A stretch of DNA of 64,000 nt from Symsagittifera roscoffensis (Eukaryota; Xenacoelomorpha; Acoela; Convolutidae): contig NC_087067.1 in assembly GCF_963678635.1 (NCBI RefSeq), positions 35,169,966 to 35,233,965 on the forward strand, given 5' to 3'. The notes below the pieces were generated by a model. It was not told the DNA's origin, searched no databases, and saw only the letters and a program-made list of their open reading frames with translations. The position numbers were made by a program, and so were the translations under genes. Positions 44,206-55,139 of this stretch are shown piece by piece. The first letter of the stretch is position 1. Each line of letters opens with the position of its first letter.

Positions 44206-45807
44206 CCGACTTTCGTAACGAAAGTTACGGAAAATTTGTGCTCGAGGCGATTTTTTCTCCAGGCGAATTTCGACCCTTTAACTACCCACACTCAGTAAAA
44301 AAAAAGAAAATAACCCGCATCCAGTTTCAAGCGTTAATGATAGATTATTTTATGGTTTTAGTACCACTCTTACTAAAATTGAGAAACAATCGATTTTAAT
44401 CAATTAATAATCGATTATAATCTTTCTTTTTGAAATCAAATTTAAATCATTTATTATACATTTTATTGTATTATAATCAATTTTTTATCCGTCTTTTTTC
44501 GATACAGTTATAATCAATTGTAATTGATTATAATCCATTATTTTTATTCCAATTTCTAATTTATGAGTTTTGCAAAAAAAATCCATTATAATTGATTTTA
44601 ATCCTGTTCGTTTGCCCATTTTTTTTTCGAAGTTGCATCTAATTTGCTTATGCGTTATGCTTTTTTGTAGACTTTGGTTCCTGTGAAAATTGAGAAATCT
44701 TTTTTTTTGAAAAATTTCATATCAATTCAAACTTGTGAGGTTTTTTTTCTTTTCTTCCCCATTAGAGTTATTTTATGTGCTGCACATTTTATATTTTGTA
44801 ACCTCCAAAACATCAGCATTAGTTTCATGACTGATTCAAAAGATTTATTTTTCACCGGCCGCGGGAACCTTTAATTTAAACTGAAAGGCTCCCTATAAAA
44901 CTTTCGTGGTAAGACTTTGTGTTCAGATGAACCAAAGTGTGACAATAGATCTCTCTTTTAGAGATTTTGTTATTGACACAAAATTAATAACCCATTAAAA
45001 AATTCGGATATTGTTTTGGTTTGACAAAATTCTGGCAAAATAAGAGACTAATCGATTATAACCGCTTATATTTGATTTCAAAATTTTTTTGTATGAAATT
45101 TATTTAATTACAATCGATTATAAAAGAGATTTTAATCTCTTGGAAAATATCACGATTTCATATCAATTCAAACTTTTTTATCAAAACTTTACCTCATAAA
45201 AAAAAATCAAATATAATGGATTATAAGTTAGCTAGTCTGCATAAAAAAACGGTGAATACCAAATTTTATTTAAGTTTACTCAATTATAATCGATCCTTCC
45301 TGAAATTTATGAAGACTGACAATAAAAATCCATTATAATCTAATAATTTCTCTTTTTGCTGAGTGCGGGTAGCCATTTTGACGGATTTTTTTACCATTCA
45401 AAACGTTTTGTTGTCTTGAGTGAGCCTAAATAAAATAGTTCAACTTTGATTGTTTTCGTTAAGTTATGGGATTTTAAAGGTTGCTATAATGGTCAATTTG
45501 GGATAATTAACGCGCGCGATAATTTTCGCGCTGTTAACTCGTAAACGAGTATATAATCCGGCTTATAAATTGTTCCGAGTTGGTTGAAGGAAGCTTATCC
45601 GCCATAACTGATTTTTTACTAGGAGTAAACTCTATCACTTTGTTATTTATATGGCGTGTGGGGGGATGATTTTCACAAAAAATCATAAATTTCGAAAAAA
45701 CGTTTTGTTTGTTTCATTACATAAAATTTTTTCATGCTATTACCGCTCCATAGACTTTAAAAAACAGTCAAAACAATCAAGGTTTTGCCCTGATATGAGC
45801 AGTTTAC
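44206..45807 (+). repeat. F-family arm split by element E3
   Basis: 44206-44284 plus 45370-45807 reconstitute one arm in the order and spacing of the left arm of the F element at 39080, from CCGACTTTCG to CCCTGATATGAGCAG. The hairpin GCGCGATAATTTTCGCGC is kept. No partner arm is present. Confidence 0.85.
44285..45369. mobile_element. CCCGCACT-family non-autonomous DNA element, E3
   Basis: Ends CCCACACTCAGTAAAAA and ...TTTTTGCTGAGTGCGGG; flanked by the 2-bp duplication TA (44283-44284, 45370-45371). The empty site TTTAACTAGCCATTTTTGACGG is preserved in the F element at 39160-39182. Interior rich in ATAATCGATTATAATCNATTA near-palindromes; no coding. Confidence 0.9.
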
Positions 45808-45984
45808 TTTTAATTTTGGCATTAAGGAATATCATAATGAATCGTGAACAACATAACGTTAAAATAACTTTTATTTCTCTGGCGTATTTTTTCAACGTAA
45901 AAATATACATGTTTTTTAAGACAATTTGCTGCTGATGCTGAGCTGTGAAACCAAGGCTCGCAAAATAACTATGATTATCAGCAA

Positions 45985-47590
45985 GGGCGGATCTAGGACT
46001 TTCTCAAGGGGGCGGGTTTTCGAAAAAATTTTTGAAAATTTTGACGATCTTTTTTTTTAGGTCGACCAAATTGATTTTCTTCTTAAATAATTTTTTTTCT
46101 CTGGCGCATATTTTTCAACGTAAAAATGTAAATGGGAATAAACAGGCCAAAAGAGGCGTTCAAAATCATTTTTTGGAAGATTTTGACAAAAAAAAATTGC
46201 TCCCCTCAAAACTAGTATATTTCGGCGCCGAAGGCCCCTTTAGAACAAGTTTTTGGGTCCGTCAGCCAAAAATGGATATCTCAAAATAGTACAAATGGAG
46301 GCCCTTTGGGTCGGCAGGGGATCGAATCCGTGAAGGAAGGAACATATGCCACCCAAAACCCCCCCCCCCCCTCCCCCCCGACACCTCACTAAAACTTGTA
46401 GTAAAAACACTATTAACCAGTGTTGAAATTATTAACCAGTGTTAACCAGTGTTGAATTATTTATTCAATGTTTCTCTATGAAAAAAAAAACTATTTAATA
46501 ATTAGCTCAAAAATCAGTATATGCCTAAAAATCAAAAGTTTGAGCTCAGGGCATCAGCGTTCTTCAGATTTTCTGAAAAAAAATTATTCCTCAAAAATTT
46601 CAAAAAAATATTCGACAATATTTCTGCCACTTTAACCACATCAAAACAAAATGTCCGTCAGTTTCTTCAGGAATCAGAACTCTCAGCTGTTTTATTGTTC
46701 TGATTATTTTTCATTTGGAATTTTTCTGGGCTGAGCTGACCAGCTGACTTTACCTGATCCAAATTGAAATTTTCTCGGCTGAGCTGACCAGCTGACTTAA
46801 GCTGATTCAAATTTGGCCGAATTGTTTCAATCTGAGTTGACTGATCACGATGCCACTTAATTAGTTTTATGACAGTAAGGCAGCCTCATTATATTATATA
46901 CTTTGTTTGACAAAAACAAAACTTTAGAAACTACTTAAGCTCGAATTGGCCCACTGCGTTTTTTTTATATAGTCACGGCTGCAACTTCTGTCGATTGTTT
47001 TTTTTTCATTAAATTTAAGCAAGAAAACGTGAAAAAAAAATTGCTGCTACCAACAGTTAAGCTACACTGCCAAAATTACCGGTAAAATGTTATAATTCTA
47101 CCAATAACTTTCTTCTGCATCGAACTCTTACATGCTAGAAAGAATAGATAATTTAAAATGGTTTAATTGATGAGGAAAAAAACATGTTCGAGTAGCTGAA
47201 AGGGATTATGCATCGTTTCGACAGTTGCTAAGCCCTATGCTTAGCACTTACCAAGATCCCAAGGAGGATTTCTCAGGGATTCTACCCCCTCGCCAACCAA
47301 AGGGTCCATCCTTCGGTATTTTTTTATGAAATCCATTTTCGGCTGACCAACTCTTAACTTTTTCTAAATGCGCCTTTGGCGGCGCCAGTATATACTAATT
47401 TTGAAGGGGAGCGTGCTCCGAAAAAAAACTTTTTTGGTCAAAGTTTTTCGGGAAATGCCCAAAAACAGCTTTATAGTGTTCTAAGAGAGCTCGGAAAATC
47501 AATTTGATCCGCGACCTAAAAAAAAGGTCGACAAAATTCTCGAAAAAAAATTTTCGACAAAATATAATCCTTATAATTAAAATACCCACT
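45985..47590. mobile_element. Second foldback-type element with diverged arms
   Basis: Left arm about 46010-46340 and right arm about 47275-47560 are inverted relatives: shared blocks include TTTAGGTCGAC, CCCCTCAAAACTAGTATAT, GGCGCC, and CCCTTTGGGTCGGCAGGGG. Identity by eye is about 75 percent. The left end begins near GGGCGGATCTAGGACTTTCT. The ~930-bp spacer has a C-run (46360-46378) and no gene. The right terminus is unclear. Confidence 0.55.
46390..47270. other. Spacer of the foldback element; no supported gene
   Basis: Contains short repeats of TTAACCAGTGTTGAA (46415-46460) and a 48-bp tandem duplication with GGCTGAGCTGACCAGCTGAC at 46729 and 46777. Nothing else assignable. Confidence 0.55.
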
Positions 47591-47807
47591 AGATACCCGC
47601 TAGCGATAAGCCGTTATGTAACACGATAAATTACTCCTTCTGTTGAAAACAATGTAGATTGCCGCAATCAATTGTCTCGGATCTCTTGGAATAAAACAGA
47701 TCCCTCCAAAATTTTACAAAGAAAAAGATGCGCGCATACAAAATGGCAAAGTTTTCCAGTCAGAAATGGGTAAAAATCAATAGAATTACTAAAGGTACTT
47801 CGTGATT

Positions 47808-48102
47808 TCTTTTTAAGCCGGCAGCAGCCAGTCGTTTTCTGCCCCATTGGACCAGCGGCTCGTGAAGTGGCATCGCCAGAACGATGAGCAAAATTGAGTT
47901 GACGAATCTGTAGCTCATTTTCAGGTAGCGGAGACACTTGTCGATCGATAATCAGAAGAATTTTAGCCAGTTCAAAGTCTTCTGAGATCTCTCGCGTTTT
48001 CGATAAAATCGGACCTCTAAACTTAGCTAAATTTGCCACTCGAGCAAACTGGATCATCTCCTTTGGGTTAGTGTCAAACTGAAACCCCTGGGCTTTTATT
48101 TT
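47808..48102 (-). CDS. Possible host exon, product unknown
   Basis: Minus-strand frame of about 95 codons with balanced, GC-richer codon use: DTNPKEMIQFARVANLAKF, GPILSKTREISEDFELAKI, LLIIDRQVSPLPENELQIRQ, FAHRSGDATSRAAGPMG. A candidate acceptor (TTTATCTATCATTAG) lies at its 5' edge; a second is TTTCAG just inside it. No clear donor is seen at the 3' side. The protein segment is not one I can name. It could also be an old retrocopy. Low confidence. Confidence 0.35.
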
Positions 48103-48226
48103 CTAATGATAGATAAAGTTTTTTTGTGACTTGAAGAAAAAAGATTATTGTCATATTGACAGTTTCATTCACAAACTCAAATACTTAAAAACTAAAATAA
48201 ACTTTTGATGCGTAAACTCTAGGAGT

Positions 48227-48424
48227 ATGTTACACTGGAAAGATAACATTATCTTTTTACTATTTTTCAAATGGCAGATAAATTTTACCTTCTTATTGCA
48301 AGCTCAGTTTTCTTGGTTTAAGTCAAATGAAAATCACCATGCGTCTTTTTGTCGAAAGAATGGTTTTTGCATCAATTCCCCTGACGATGAGAATATATCG
48401 CTCGATTGCAAATGCGGCTGTTAA
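48227..48424 (+). CDS. Possible cysteine-rich peptide exon related to the gene at 43.3 kb
   Basis: Ends in SFCRKNGFCINSPDDE...LDCKCGC followed by a stop. The spacing C-R-K-x3-C and the terminal CKCGC echo C-K-K-x3-C and CKCSC of the gene at 42870-43319; the C-x3-C-x13-C middle part is not matched. The upstream half is hydrophobic (IIFLLFF, INFTFLL) but not a clean signal peptide, and the tract TTACCTTCTTATTGCAAG/CTCAG at 48286-48310 could be a 3' splice site, so the real coding part may be only 48311-48424. Five Cys only. Status as gene, exon or decayed paralogue is open. Confidence 0.4.
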   Translation: MLHWKDNIIFLLFFKWQINFTFLLQAQFSWFKSNENHHASFCRKNGFCINSPDDENISLDCKCGC

Positions 48425-48429
48425 AAACA

Positions 48430-49023
48430 GTAGACTCCGAAAAGCGAAACCCTCGGACATGAACTTTGCCAGCGGGTAAAAAAGGGCGATAAGGAGACTA
48501 ATTGTTTTCTTTTAATGACTTACAAGACGCCAAATCTCAGATCAAGATCACTATCGTAGAAAAAGTATTTTTCACACATGTTCTACAAGCCCGTATGATG
48601 TCTGAATGAATGAACTTCATCATGTTTTGATTTCTTACAAAACTCCTGTTAAAGTTTTTTTCCTAACGTCGCGAAGGAGGATCAAAATTTTTCTACTCTT
48701 ACTCTAACTTTAATTCAAGTTGACTCATGCACTAATTTTAGCCAAAAATTATACGGCAGGTTGCTTCACAAGCGATACAAAATGAAACTTTTTTTGAAAA
48801 GAAACTAAAAATTTTTCAATCGATGATTTAAAAAAAATAACATGATTAAATTTTAGAGGAGAACCTAGCTTATCCAGAACAATTTAAGAATGAACTTTAG
48901 GAACGAAGCAACTCAAATTGCATCGACGGATCACCCAGATCATCAATTTAGTTTTACATCATCATGCTTACAATTCATTGCACTAGCTAACTGTAACTTA
49001 AATCACCTCAATGGGAGATAATC
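48430..49023. other. No supported gene
   Basis: AT-rich, no conserved frame or repeat seen. Confidence 0.5.
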
Positions 49024-49025
49024 TC

Positions 49026-50901
49026 CCCGCACTGACAGAAATGGTTTCTGGTCGATTTAAATTGATTTAAAATCGATTTAAAATCGATCCAAATCGATTA
49101 ACCATGTACATTTTACGAACTTGAATGGATTTTAAATCGATTTAAATCGATCTTTTTGAACATTTTAAATCGATTTAAGTGTCTAAAAAATCAATTTAAA
49201 TCGATTTCGATGGATTTTCCGACTCACTAAAATCCATCCGAATCTCACTTAAATCCATCAGAATCTATTTTAAATCCATTTTAAATCAATTTAAATTGAT
49301 CTTTTTGAACATTTTAAATCGATTTAAGTGTCTAAAAAATCAATTTAAATCGATTTCGATGGATTTTCTGACTCACTAAAATCCATCCGAATCTCACTTA
49401 AATCCATCAGAATCTCTTTTAAATCCATTTTAAATCAATTTAAATCGATCTTTTTGAAAATTTTAAATCAATTTAAGTGTCTAAAAAATCAATTTAAATC
49501 GATTTCGATGGATTTTCCTACTCACTAAAATCCATCCGAATCTCACTTAAATCCATCAGAATCTCTTTTAAATCCATTTTAAATCAATTTAAATTGATCT
49601 TTTTGAACATTTTAAATCGATTTAAGTGTCTAAAAAATCAATTTAAATCGATTTCGATGGATTTTCCGACTCACTAAAATCCATCCGAATCTCACTTAAA
49701 TCCATCAGAATCTCTTTTAAATCCATTTTAAATCAATTTAAATCGATCTTTTTGAAAATTTTAAATCAATTTAAGTGTCTAAAAAATCAATTTAAATCGA
49801 TTTCGATGGATTTTCCGACTCACTAAAATCCATCCGAATCTCACTTAAATCCATCAGAATCTCTTTTAAATCCATTTTAAATCAATTTAAATCGATCTTT
49901 TTGAAAATTTTATATCAATTTAAGTGTCAAAAAATAAATTTAAATAGATTTCGATGGATTTTCCGACTCACTAAAATCCATCCGAATCTCACTTAAATCC
50001 ATCAGAATCTCATTTAAATCCATTTTAAATCAATTTAAATCGATCTTTTTGAAAATTTTAAATCAACTTAAGTGTCTAAAAAATCGATTTAAATCGACTC
50101 CGATGGATTTTCCGACACACTCAAATCGATTTTTTTGCTAACACGGCGAAAAAAAGCGTACCCTTTAAAAAAATTCTTGGAATTTTTTATTCTCGATTTT
50201 TTAAACATATATACTCGTGCCAGATGTTATATAATTCAATAAAATGATCCACATAAATCAGGTTTTAAACTCAAAAATTTGCAATAAAATCACAGAAAAC
50301 CATTGTAAATCAGATTATGGGTAAAAATTTGTAACAAACCAGAAAAGGGTCAGGTAAAATTAAATTGCGATCTCAATAATATGCAATAAAATTGTAGAAA
50401 ATCATGCAATTAAAGCAGATTTTGAGCAACAATTTATGAAACGAATCAAGAAAAGGGTCAATATAGATCAGTTTTTGAACTCATTAAATGCAAGAAAATC
50501 AAAGAATTTTATCGTTATTTTGGTCATTTTATTTGGTCTTTTTTATGCTACAATACGCTATGGATGTAAAATGAAAAATGATAGGCAAGAAATAAATGCA
50601 ATAAAAATTTACTGATAAAACTCGAATGAAAAAAAATCGATTTAAATCCGTTTTAATTCCCTTAAAAATAAAAACAAATTCAGACAGGAAAAAATGCATT
50701 TAAATTGATTTAAAGTCGATTTAGATCAATACTTTTAGCTGGGAGTTAAGATCAATTTAAATCAATCTTAAATCAATCCAAATTAATCTTCATCTTTCTT
50801 ATTTAATCTTCGTACTTTTTTCATACTAAAATCGATCTAAATTTAATCAACGTACTTTTTTCATACTAAAATCGATCCTAATCCACTTTTGTCAGTGCGG
50901 G
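49026..50901. mobile_element. CCCGCACT-family non-autonomous DNA element, E2 (expanded)
   Basis: Ends CCCGCACTGACAGAAATGG and ...CCACTTTTGTCAGTGCGGG; flanked by the 2-bp duplication TC (49024-49025, 50902-50903). It is the inverse-orientation relative of E1, longer by 826 bp because of a 149-bp tandem array. There is no coding capacity. Confidence 0.9.
49149..50130 (+). repeat. 149-bp tandem array inside E2
   Basis: The landmark GATCTTTTTGAA occurs at 49149, 49298, 49447, 49596, 49745, 49894 and 50042: steps of 149, 149, 149, 149, 149 and 148 bp. Each unit holds several near-palindromic AAATCGATTTAAATCGATTT stretches and the block CCGACTCACTAAAATCCATC. Units 2-3 and 4-5 share the same pair of variants (TTGAT...GAACAT then TCGAT...GAAAAT), so a 298-bp dimer was copied. 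Confidence 0.92.
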
Positions 50902-50903
50902 TC

Positions 50904-51690
50904 ACCTTAGCTGTTCTCATGGCTTATTTAACCATTCAGTGGGAAACGTTTTCTAAAATTTCGCTATTCCGAATCTCTTATGAAATGATTATAAAGTTCT
51001 ATCACACGTTACACAGATCAATTCATCTTTTCGTGGAATATCAAACGCAATTCATGAAATGTTTTGTAAGCCTGAAAGACAGAAGCATCTCTTGCGTATA
51101 TTGATCAAATGACCAGGATATGTATGGTCAAAAAAGCGTATCTTGTCCGCAGCATTAGAAAATTAATTAACGTTTTTCAATGCTGGATTGCAACCTGTTT
51201 AGAAATTAGCAACCAAAGGTCTAACACATAATAAATGACACTTACAAGCACTATCACTCAAAAGAGCTTCTGCAGATCACAAAAAGGAGCTGTAAAAAAG
51301 CAAAACACCAATTCATTTACATTTCCACAAACAACCAAAAAACTACTGCTAAAAATCTACTAGATTTCCACAAACAACCAAAAACACTTCTGACTATGTT
51401 TGCGGACTAATTGCATTCTTGAAGTTAAGAAAATTTTATGAGATGATTTTTTGTTGAACAGTTCACCAAAATACACAACTGTTTAAAACCAGGTTGAACC
51501 TGTTTTTTTTGGAGCTTGTGTGTTTGAAACTTCTTTTTACTTCGCTAGGCAAGTTCGGTTGATACTCCTTCATCGTCCAAAATTGGAGTATTTCGTCTCA
51601 AAAAGAATCTCCATCTTTGCACATCATTCTTTGCAAGCGATGAATCCAATAAGTTTGAGGTATTCTAAGAAGAAACCATAAATCTGAACT
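50904..51690. other. No supported gene
   Basis: AT-rich; a short direct repeat (ATTTCCACAAACAACCAAAAA) occurs at about 51321 and 51364. If the exon candidate at 51694-51808 is real, this would be intron. Confidence 0.5.
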
Positions 51691-51693
51691 TAC

Positions 51694-51808
51694 GAGTCTT
51701 TAAGCGATGCTCCAGGTGTCTGCTCCGGTACTCCAGGTAACGGCTCATAAAAACACTGAACCGCTCACTGAACAACTCAAGTTCTATGACAGCGCCGGAA
51801 GGCAAATA
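51694..51808 (-). CDS. Possible host exon adjoining element E4
   Basis: A 115-nt minus-strand block, GC-richer than its surroundings, with an open frame of 38 codons: YLPSGAVIELELFSERFSVF then MSRYLEYRSRHLEHRLKT. It ends at a perfect donor GTAAGT (51693-51688) and begins after CAG (51811-51809). The acceptor's pyrimidine tract, if the exon is real, was TTCAATTTTAACCCCGCAG before E4 inserted 5 nt upstream of the exon. The helix-forming peptide matches no family I know. Could be chance. Confidence 0.35.
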
Positions 51809-51813
51809 CTGCG

Positions 51814-53156
51814 CCCGCATCGAAGTTTCTCCGATTATTATCTATTATCTGGCGATTTTGTGGTCGAACAAAAAACTATTCTTTTAATAATCAATTATCT
51901 AGTGATTTTGTGATTCAGAGTAGAATAATCGATCATATGGAGAAAAAAATTCATTAAAAAACTTTATTTTTATGTCGATTATATTGGAATTATAATAGAT
52001 TATAATAGATTCCCGCAGCGAGCGCCCATGGATCATAATCGATTATATTGTCATAATATGGTCCGCAATAAAATGACAAAATAATCGATTATAATCCATT
52101 AAAAATGGATTATAATCCTAAAATTGTTTTGTCAATATAATCGATTTTAATTGATTATAATGGATTTTTTGAGGGGTTATTCATGAAATTTAAAATATTT
52201 TCAAAGTTATCTTATTTCCTGTTTAGTGAATTTGATACGTATTACGTTTCATAAAATGTTACATTTCAGAAAAAAATTTCTATACTTTTTGGTCTCTGTT
52301 TTTAAATTCGTCGCAGTCAGGCAAGAAACTGGAGGGTAAATTTTTGTTGCAATTTACTGTTTTTTTTACCACAATCTCATCCCCCCCCCAGTTTAACCAC
52401 CGCCCCCCCCCCCCCCCTTCCCCCAGTTTACGCCCCTCCCACTATTTACCCTCCCCCAGTTTACCACTTTAACCACCCCCCCACGGTTTTTTTTACCTAT
52501 CCCCCGTTTATGCCCCCAGTTTACACCCCTTCCCTCAGTTTACACCCCTCTTCCCCCAGTTTACCCTACCCGTTCAGATGGGAGGGGGGTTTAAAAAGCT
52601 TGAGGGGCCGAAGGGATGTCGTTGAGGCATTCCCGCAAACTTTGCAAAATTTTGCAAAAAAAAATCGAATTTAGTTCTAAAAATGAAATGAATTTTAATC
52701 TATTACAATGGATTACACTAGATTTTTATTTCATATTTTTTTAGCATATGCTTTTGCTTTTAAGAAGAGAAAAAATCAACTTTTCAGACAATAAAATCCA
52801 TTTTTTTTGACAGCATAATTGATGTTTTGGGTCCTAGATTTTACTGCAATTTTATGGCGATAGGAATAGTTTTTGTTGCGATTTTATGGCAGTTTTATGG
52901 CTGAAACAAAAGATTTTATTGCAATTTTATGGCGATTTCAGGGCGAAAAAAAATTTTGTTGAGATTATGTGGAGATAAAAAAAACATTTTAGTGGAATTA
53001 CAGGGCAATATATTCTTATCGAAAATAATCTATTTTCTTTCTATTATAATAGAAAATGTTGCTTAAATTGGTTACACATAATCGATTATAATGGCAACAT
53101 TTTCGGCAACATTTTCTCAATATTATCTATTTTTATCTGAGAAACTTCAGTGCGGG
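51814..53156. mobile_element. CCCGCACT-family non-autonomous DNA element, E4
   Basis: Ends CCCGCATCGAAGTTTCTC and ...GAGAAACTTCAGTGCGGG; flanked by the 2-bp duplication CG (51812-51813, 53157-53158). Interior with ATAATCGATTATAAT near-palindromes as in E3, plus a C-rich minisatellite and a run of TTTTATGGCGATTT-type repeats at 52840-52960. There is no coding. Confidence 0.88.
52380..52562 (+). repeat. C-rich minisatellite CCCCCAGTTTACNCC
   Basis: About ten diverged units built on CCCCCAGTTTAC with expanded C-runs, inside E4. Strongly strand-asymmetric in C content. Confidence 0.85.
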
Positions 53157-53158
53157 CG

Positions 53159-55130
53159 GGGTTAAAATTGAACGCCAGCATCTCCACGGTCATTTAGTCA
53201 GCGCTTTGGATAGGTTGAAAATTAGACAAAATTTTCCAGATGGTTTTCTCTGAGCGAAAAATGGACTTGCGCATTTAAGTGCGATAGCGCAGTGATGATT
53301 CGGTAACACTGCTAGCTCTACCATTCATTGACCTATAACCAATGGCTACAAGAGTATACAGAAAACAAAACTAGTTAAAGTTCTTTTGGTTAGACTTTTC
53401 TGTGACGTTAGAATTACATCGAACACTACTCAACTGAAAGGTAAGATCAGGCACGCTAAATTTAGTTTTATCTAGGATCTGTCATCAAATGAATGTTCAT
53501 TTCGGTCAGAGCAAGAACTCTTCGTCTTGCATAAAAATGATTTGCATAGAAGCTGATCTCTATCTTGCATTGGAAGAGATCAGGAGCAACTTTTTTGGAA
53601 GCTAATTGAGCAAGATCTGACCGACGGAAATTATACTCAAACAATAAGTGTGGCAGTTATTATGCTATTCAGCAAATTCAAATTCAGGAATGGCACTGAT
53701 AGTTGCACCTATGTCAACAAACGCTTATTGCTTCTGATGCCAAACCAATCTGGAAGAGACAAAAAGTTTTTCACGTTCAACGAAATTAGTGCAGAAAACG
53801 ACAGAAAAACATGCAAGGATGGGTGCGGCAGCTTTAGTTCTTATAGGTCGAAAGACCCCGGAGTGCCTTGCTGGTCTGAGAGCTGAACCATTAGCAAAGA
53901 TTAGTTTTGGTCTGGTGGAGGTCGCTTTGCAGATTTCTGAAACGCATGACAGAGTGCGCACTTGTAGTCAAAATATGGAGCTTGGTGTATTTTGAAGAAG
54001 TATTAGTCCGTGATAAAACTTCGCCACCTGGAGCCTTGGTGTGATTTGTCATGAGTGTTGAACTCCTGGTCTTGCTTGTCTTTAGAAGTATAGGTTGGCT
54101 GTAGGGTGCGAACTTGTTCATCCCAATTTTGCGGACAAAAAAATCAGAGTGTTGTGTTTGAATTTCAGATGAAGGTAAGGATACTGCTTATTAGCTTCGA
54201 AAGCAACAAGATCGAGACCATTTGTGGATTTCAAAATGAAGTCGGTGAACCATTTGTCTTCTTTCTTTTTTGTCTACCTTCTCCACCAACTGCACCTTTG
54301 ACAGCGAGGATCAAATTGCGGGCCGAATCTTCTCCTGCTTGGGTGGTTCGAGTTTCACCCACGCGGCTCTAGCGTCTGCAACAGCTGCATCTTAATCACC
54401 GCCGCAACTACATTTTTGCCAAAATGATGAGCACATAATTTTATTCAAACCTGATATAAATGGTTTATCAGCCTAAAAATCAGCTTGAGACATTTTTTTG
54501 CAAAAAAAAGAATGATTTTTTCTTTAACTTGAATTTGAATTTTGCAAAAGTTTTAATTATAGTTAGTTTCACTTAGAATATATTCTTTTTTGTGAAAGGG
54601 AACTATTAGACTGATATTCGAATTCGCAGTAAAAGCTATGTAAGTTTATGCCCGCAGCGACATCAAATTAAGCAAATAATTATGTTTGCGGCCTAGGTCA
54701 GAACATTTGGCATTTGCTGTTATAAGTTTGTGTTTCCTTATTTTCTATTTATTTAAGTTACTGCTACACTACTGTACTATATTACAGACTAATTTGTTTT
54801 TTTTTTTAATCTTATTTTTACGGACAAATTTGCAAGTTTACTGAAAGTTTATCAAACGTTTTATATCGAAAGATCGCAGATGAGCCGAACTACCATCACC
54901 GAAAGCCCTTAATTATTATTTCAATTTTGTCTGTGTCTGACTATGAAGGTTGAACTTGTTGAACTTGCTTTCGTAAAAAGTTTGAGAACAAGTATTTTTT
55001 TGAAAGTTTGGATAAAAATAATGTCATCATGCCAAACAAAACTGTTGAAACAAGAAAATTCACCTGTTCAAGGAGGCGATGAAAAATAGACCTAATTAGT
55101 AATAGGAAAACTTTTATAATAGGTGAAGTT
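53159..55130. other. No convincing gene
   Basis: Mixed AT-rich DNA. 53800-54350 has overlapping open frames on both strands, about 70-90 codons each, and somewhat higher GC, but no domain or splice pattern that I can support. Confidence 0.45.
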
Positions 55131-55139
55131 CAACAAGCG

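Noticed and set aside
40834-50901. ATCGAT-rich tracts as CRISPR-like or origin-like arrays
   Set aside because: Spacing is continuous tandem repetition without unique spacers, and the tracts are bounded by transposon termini.
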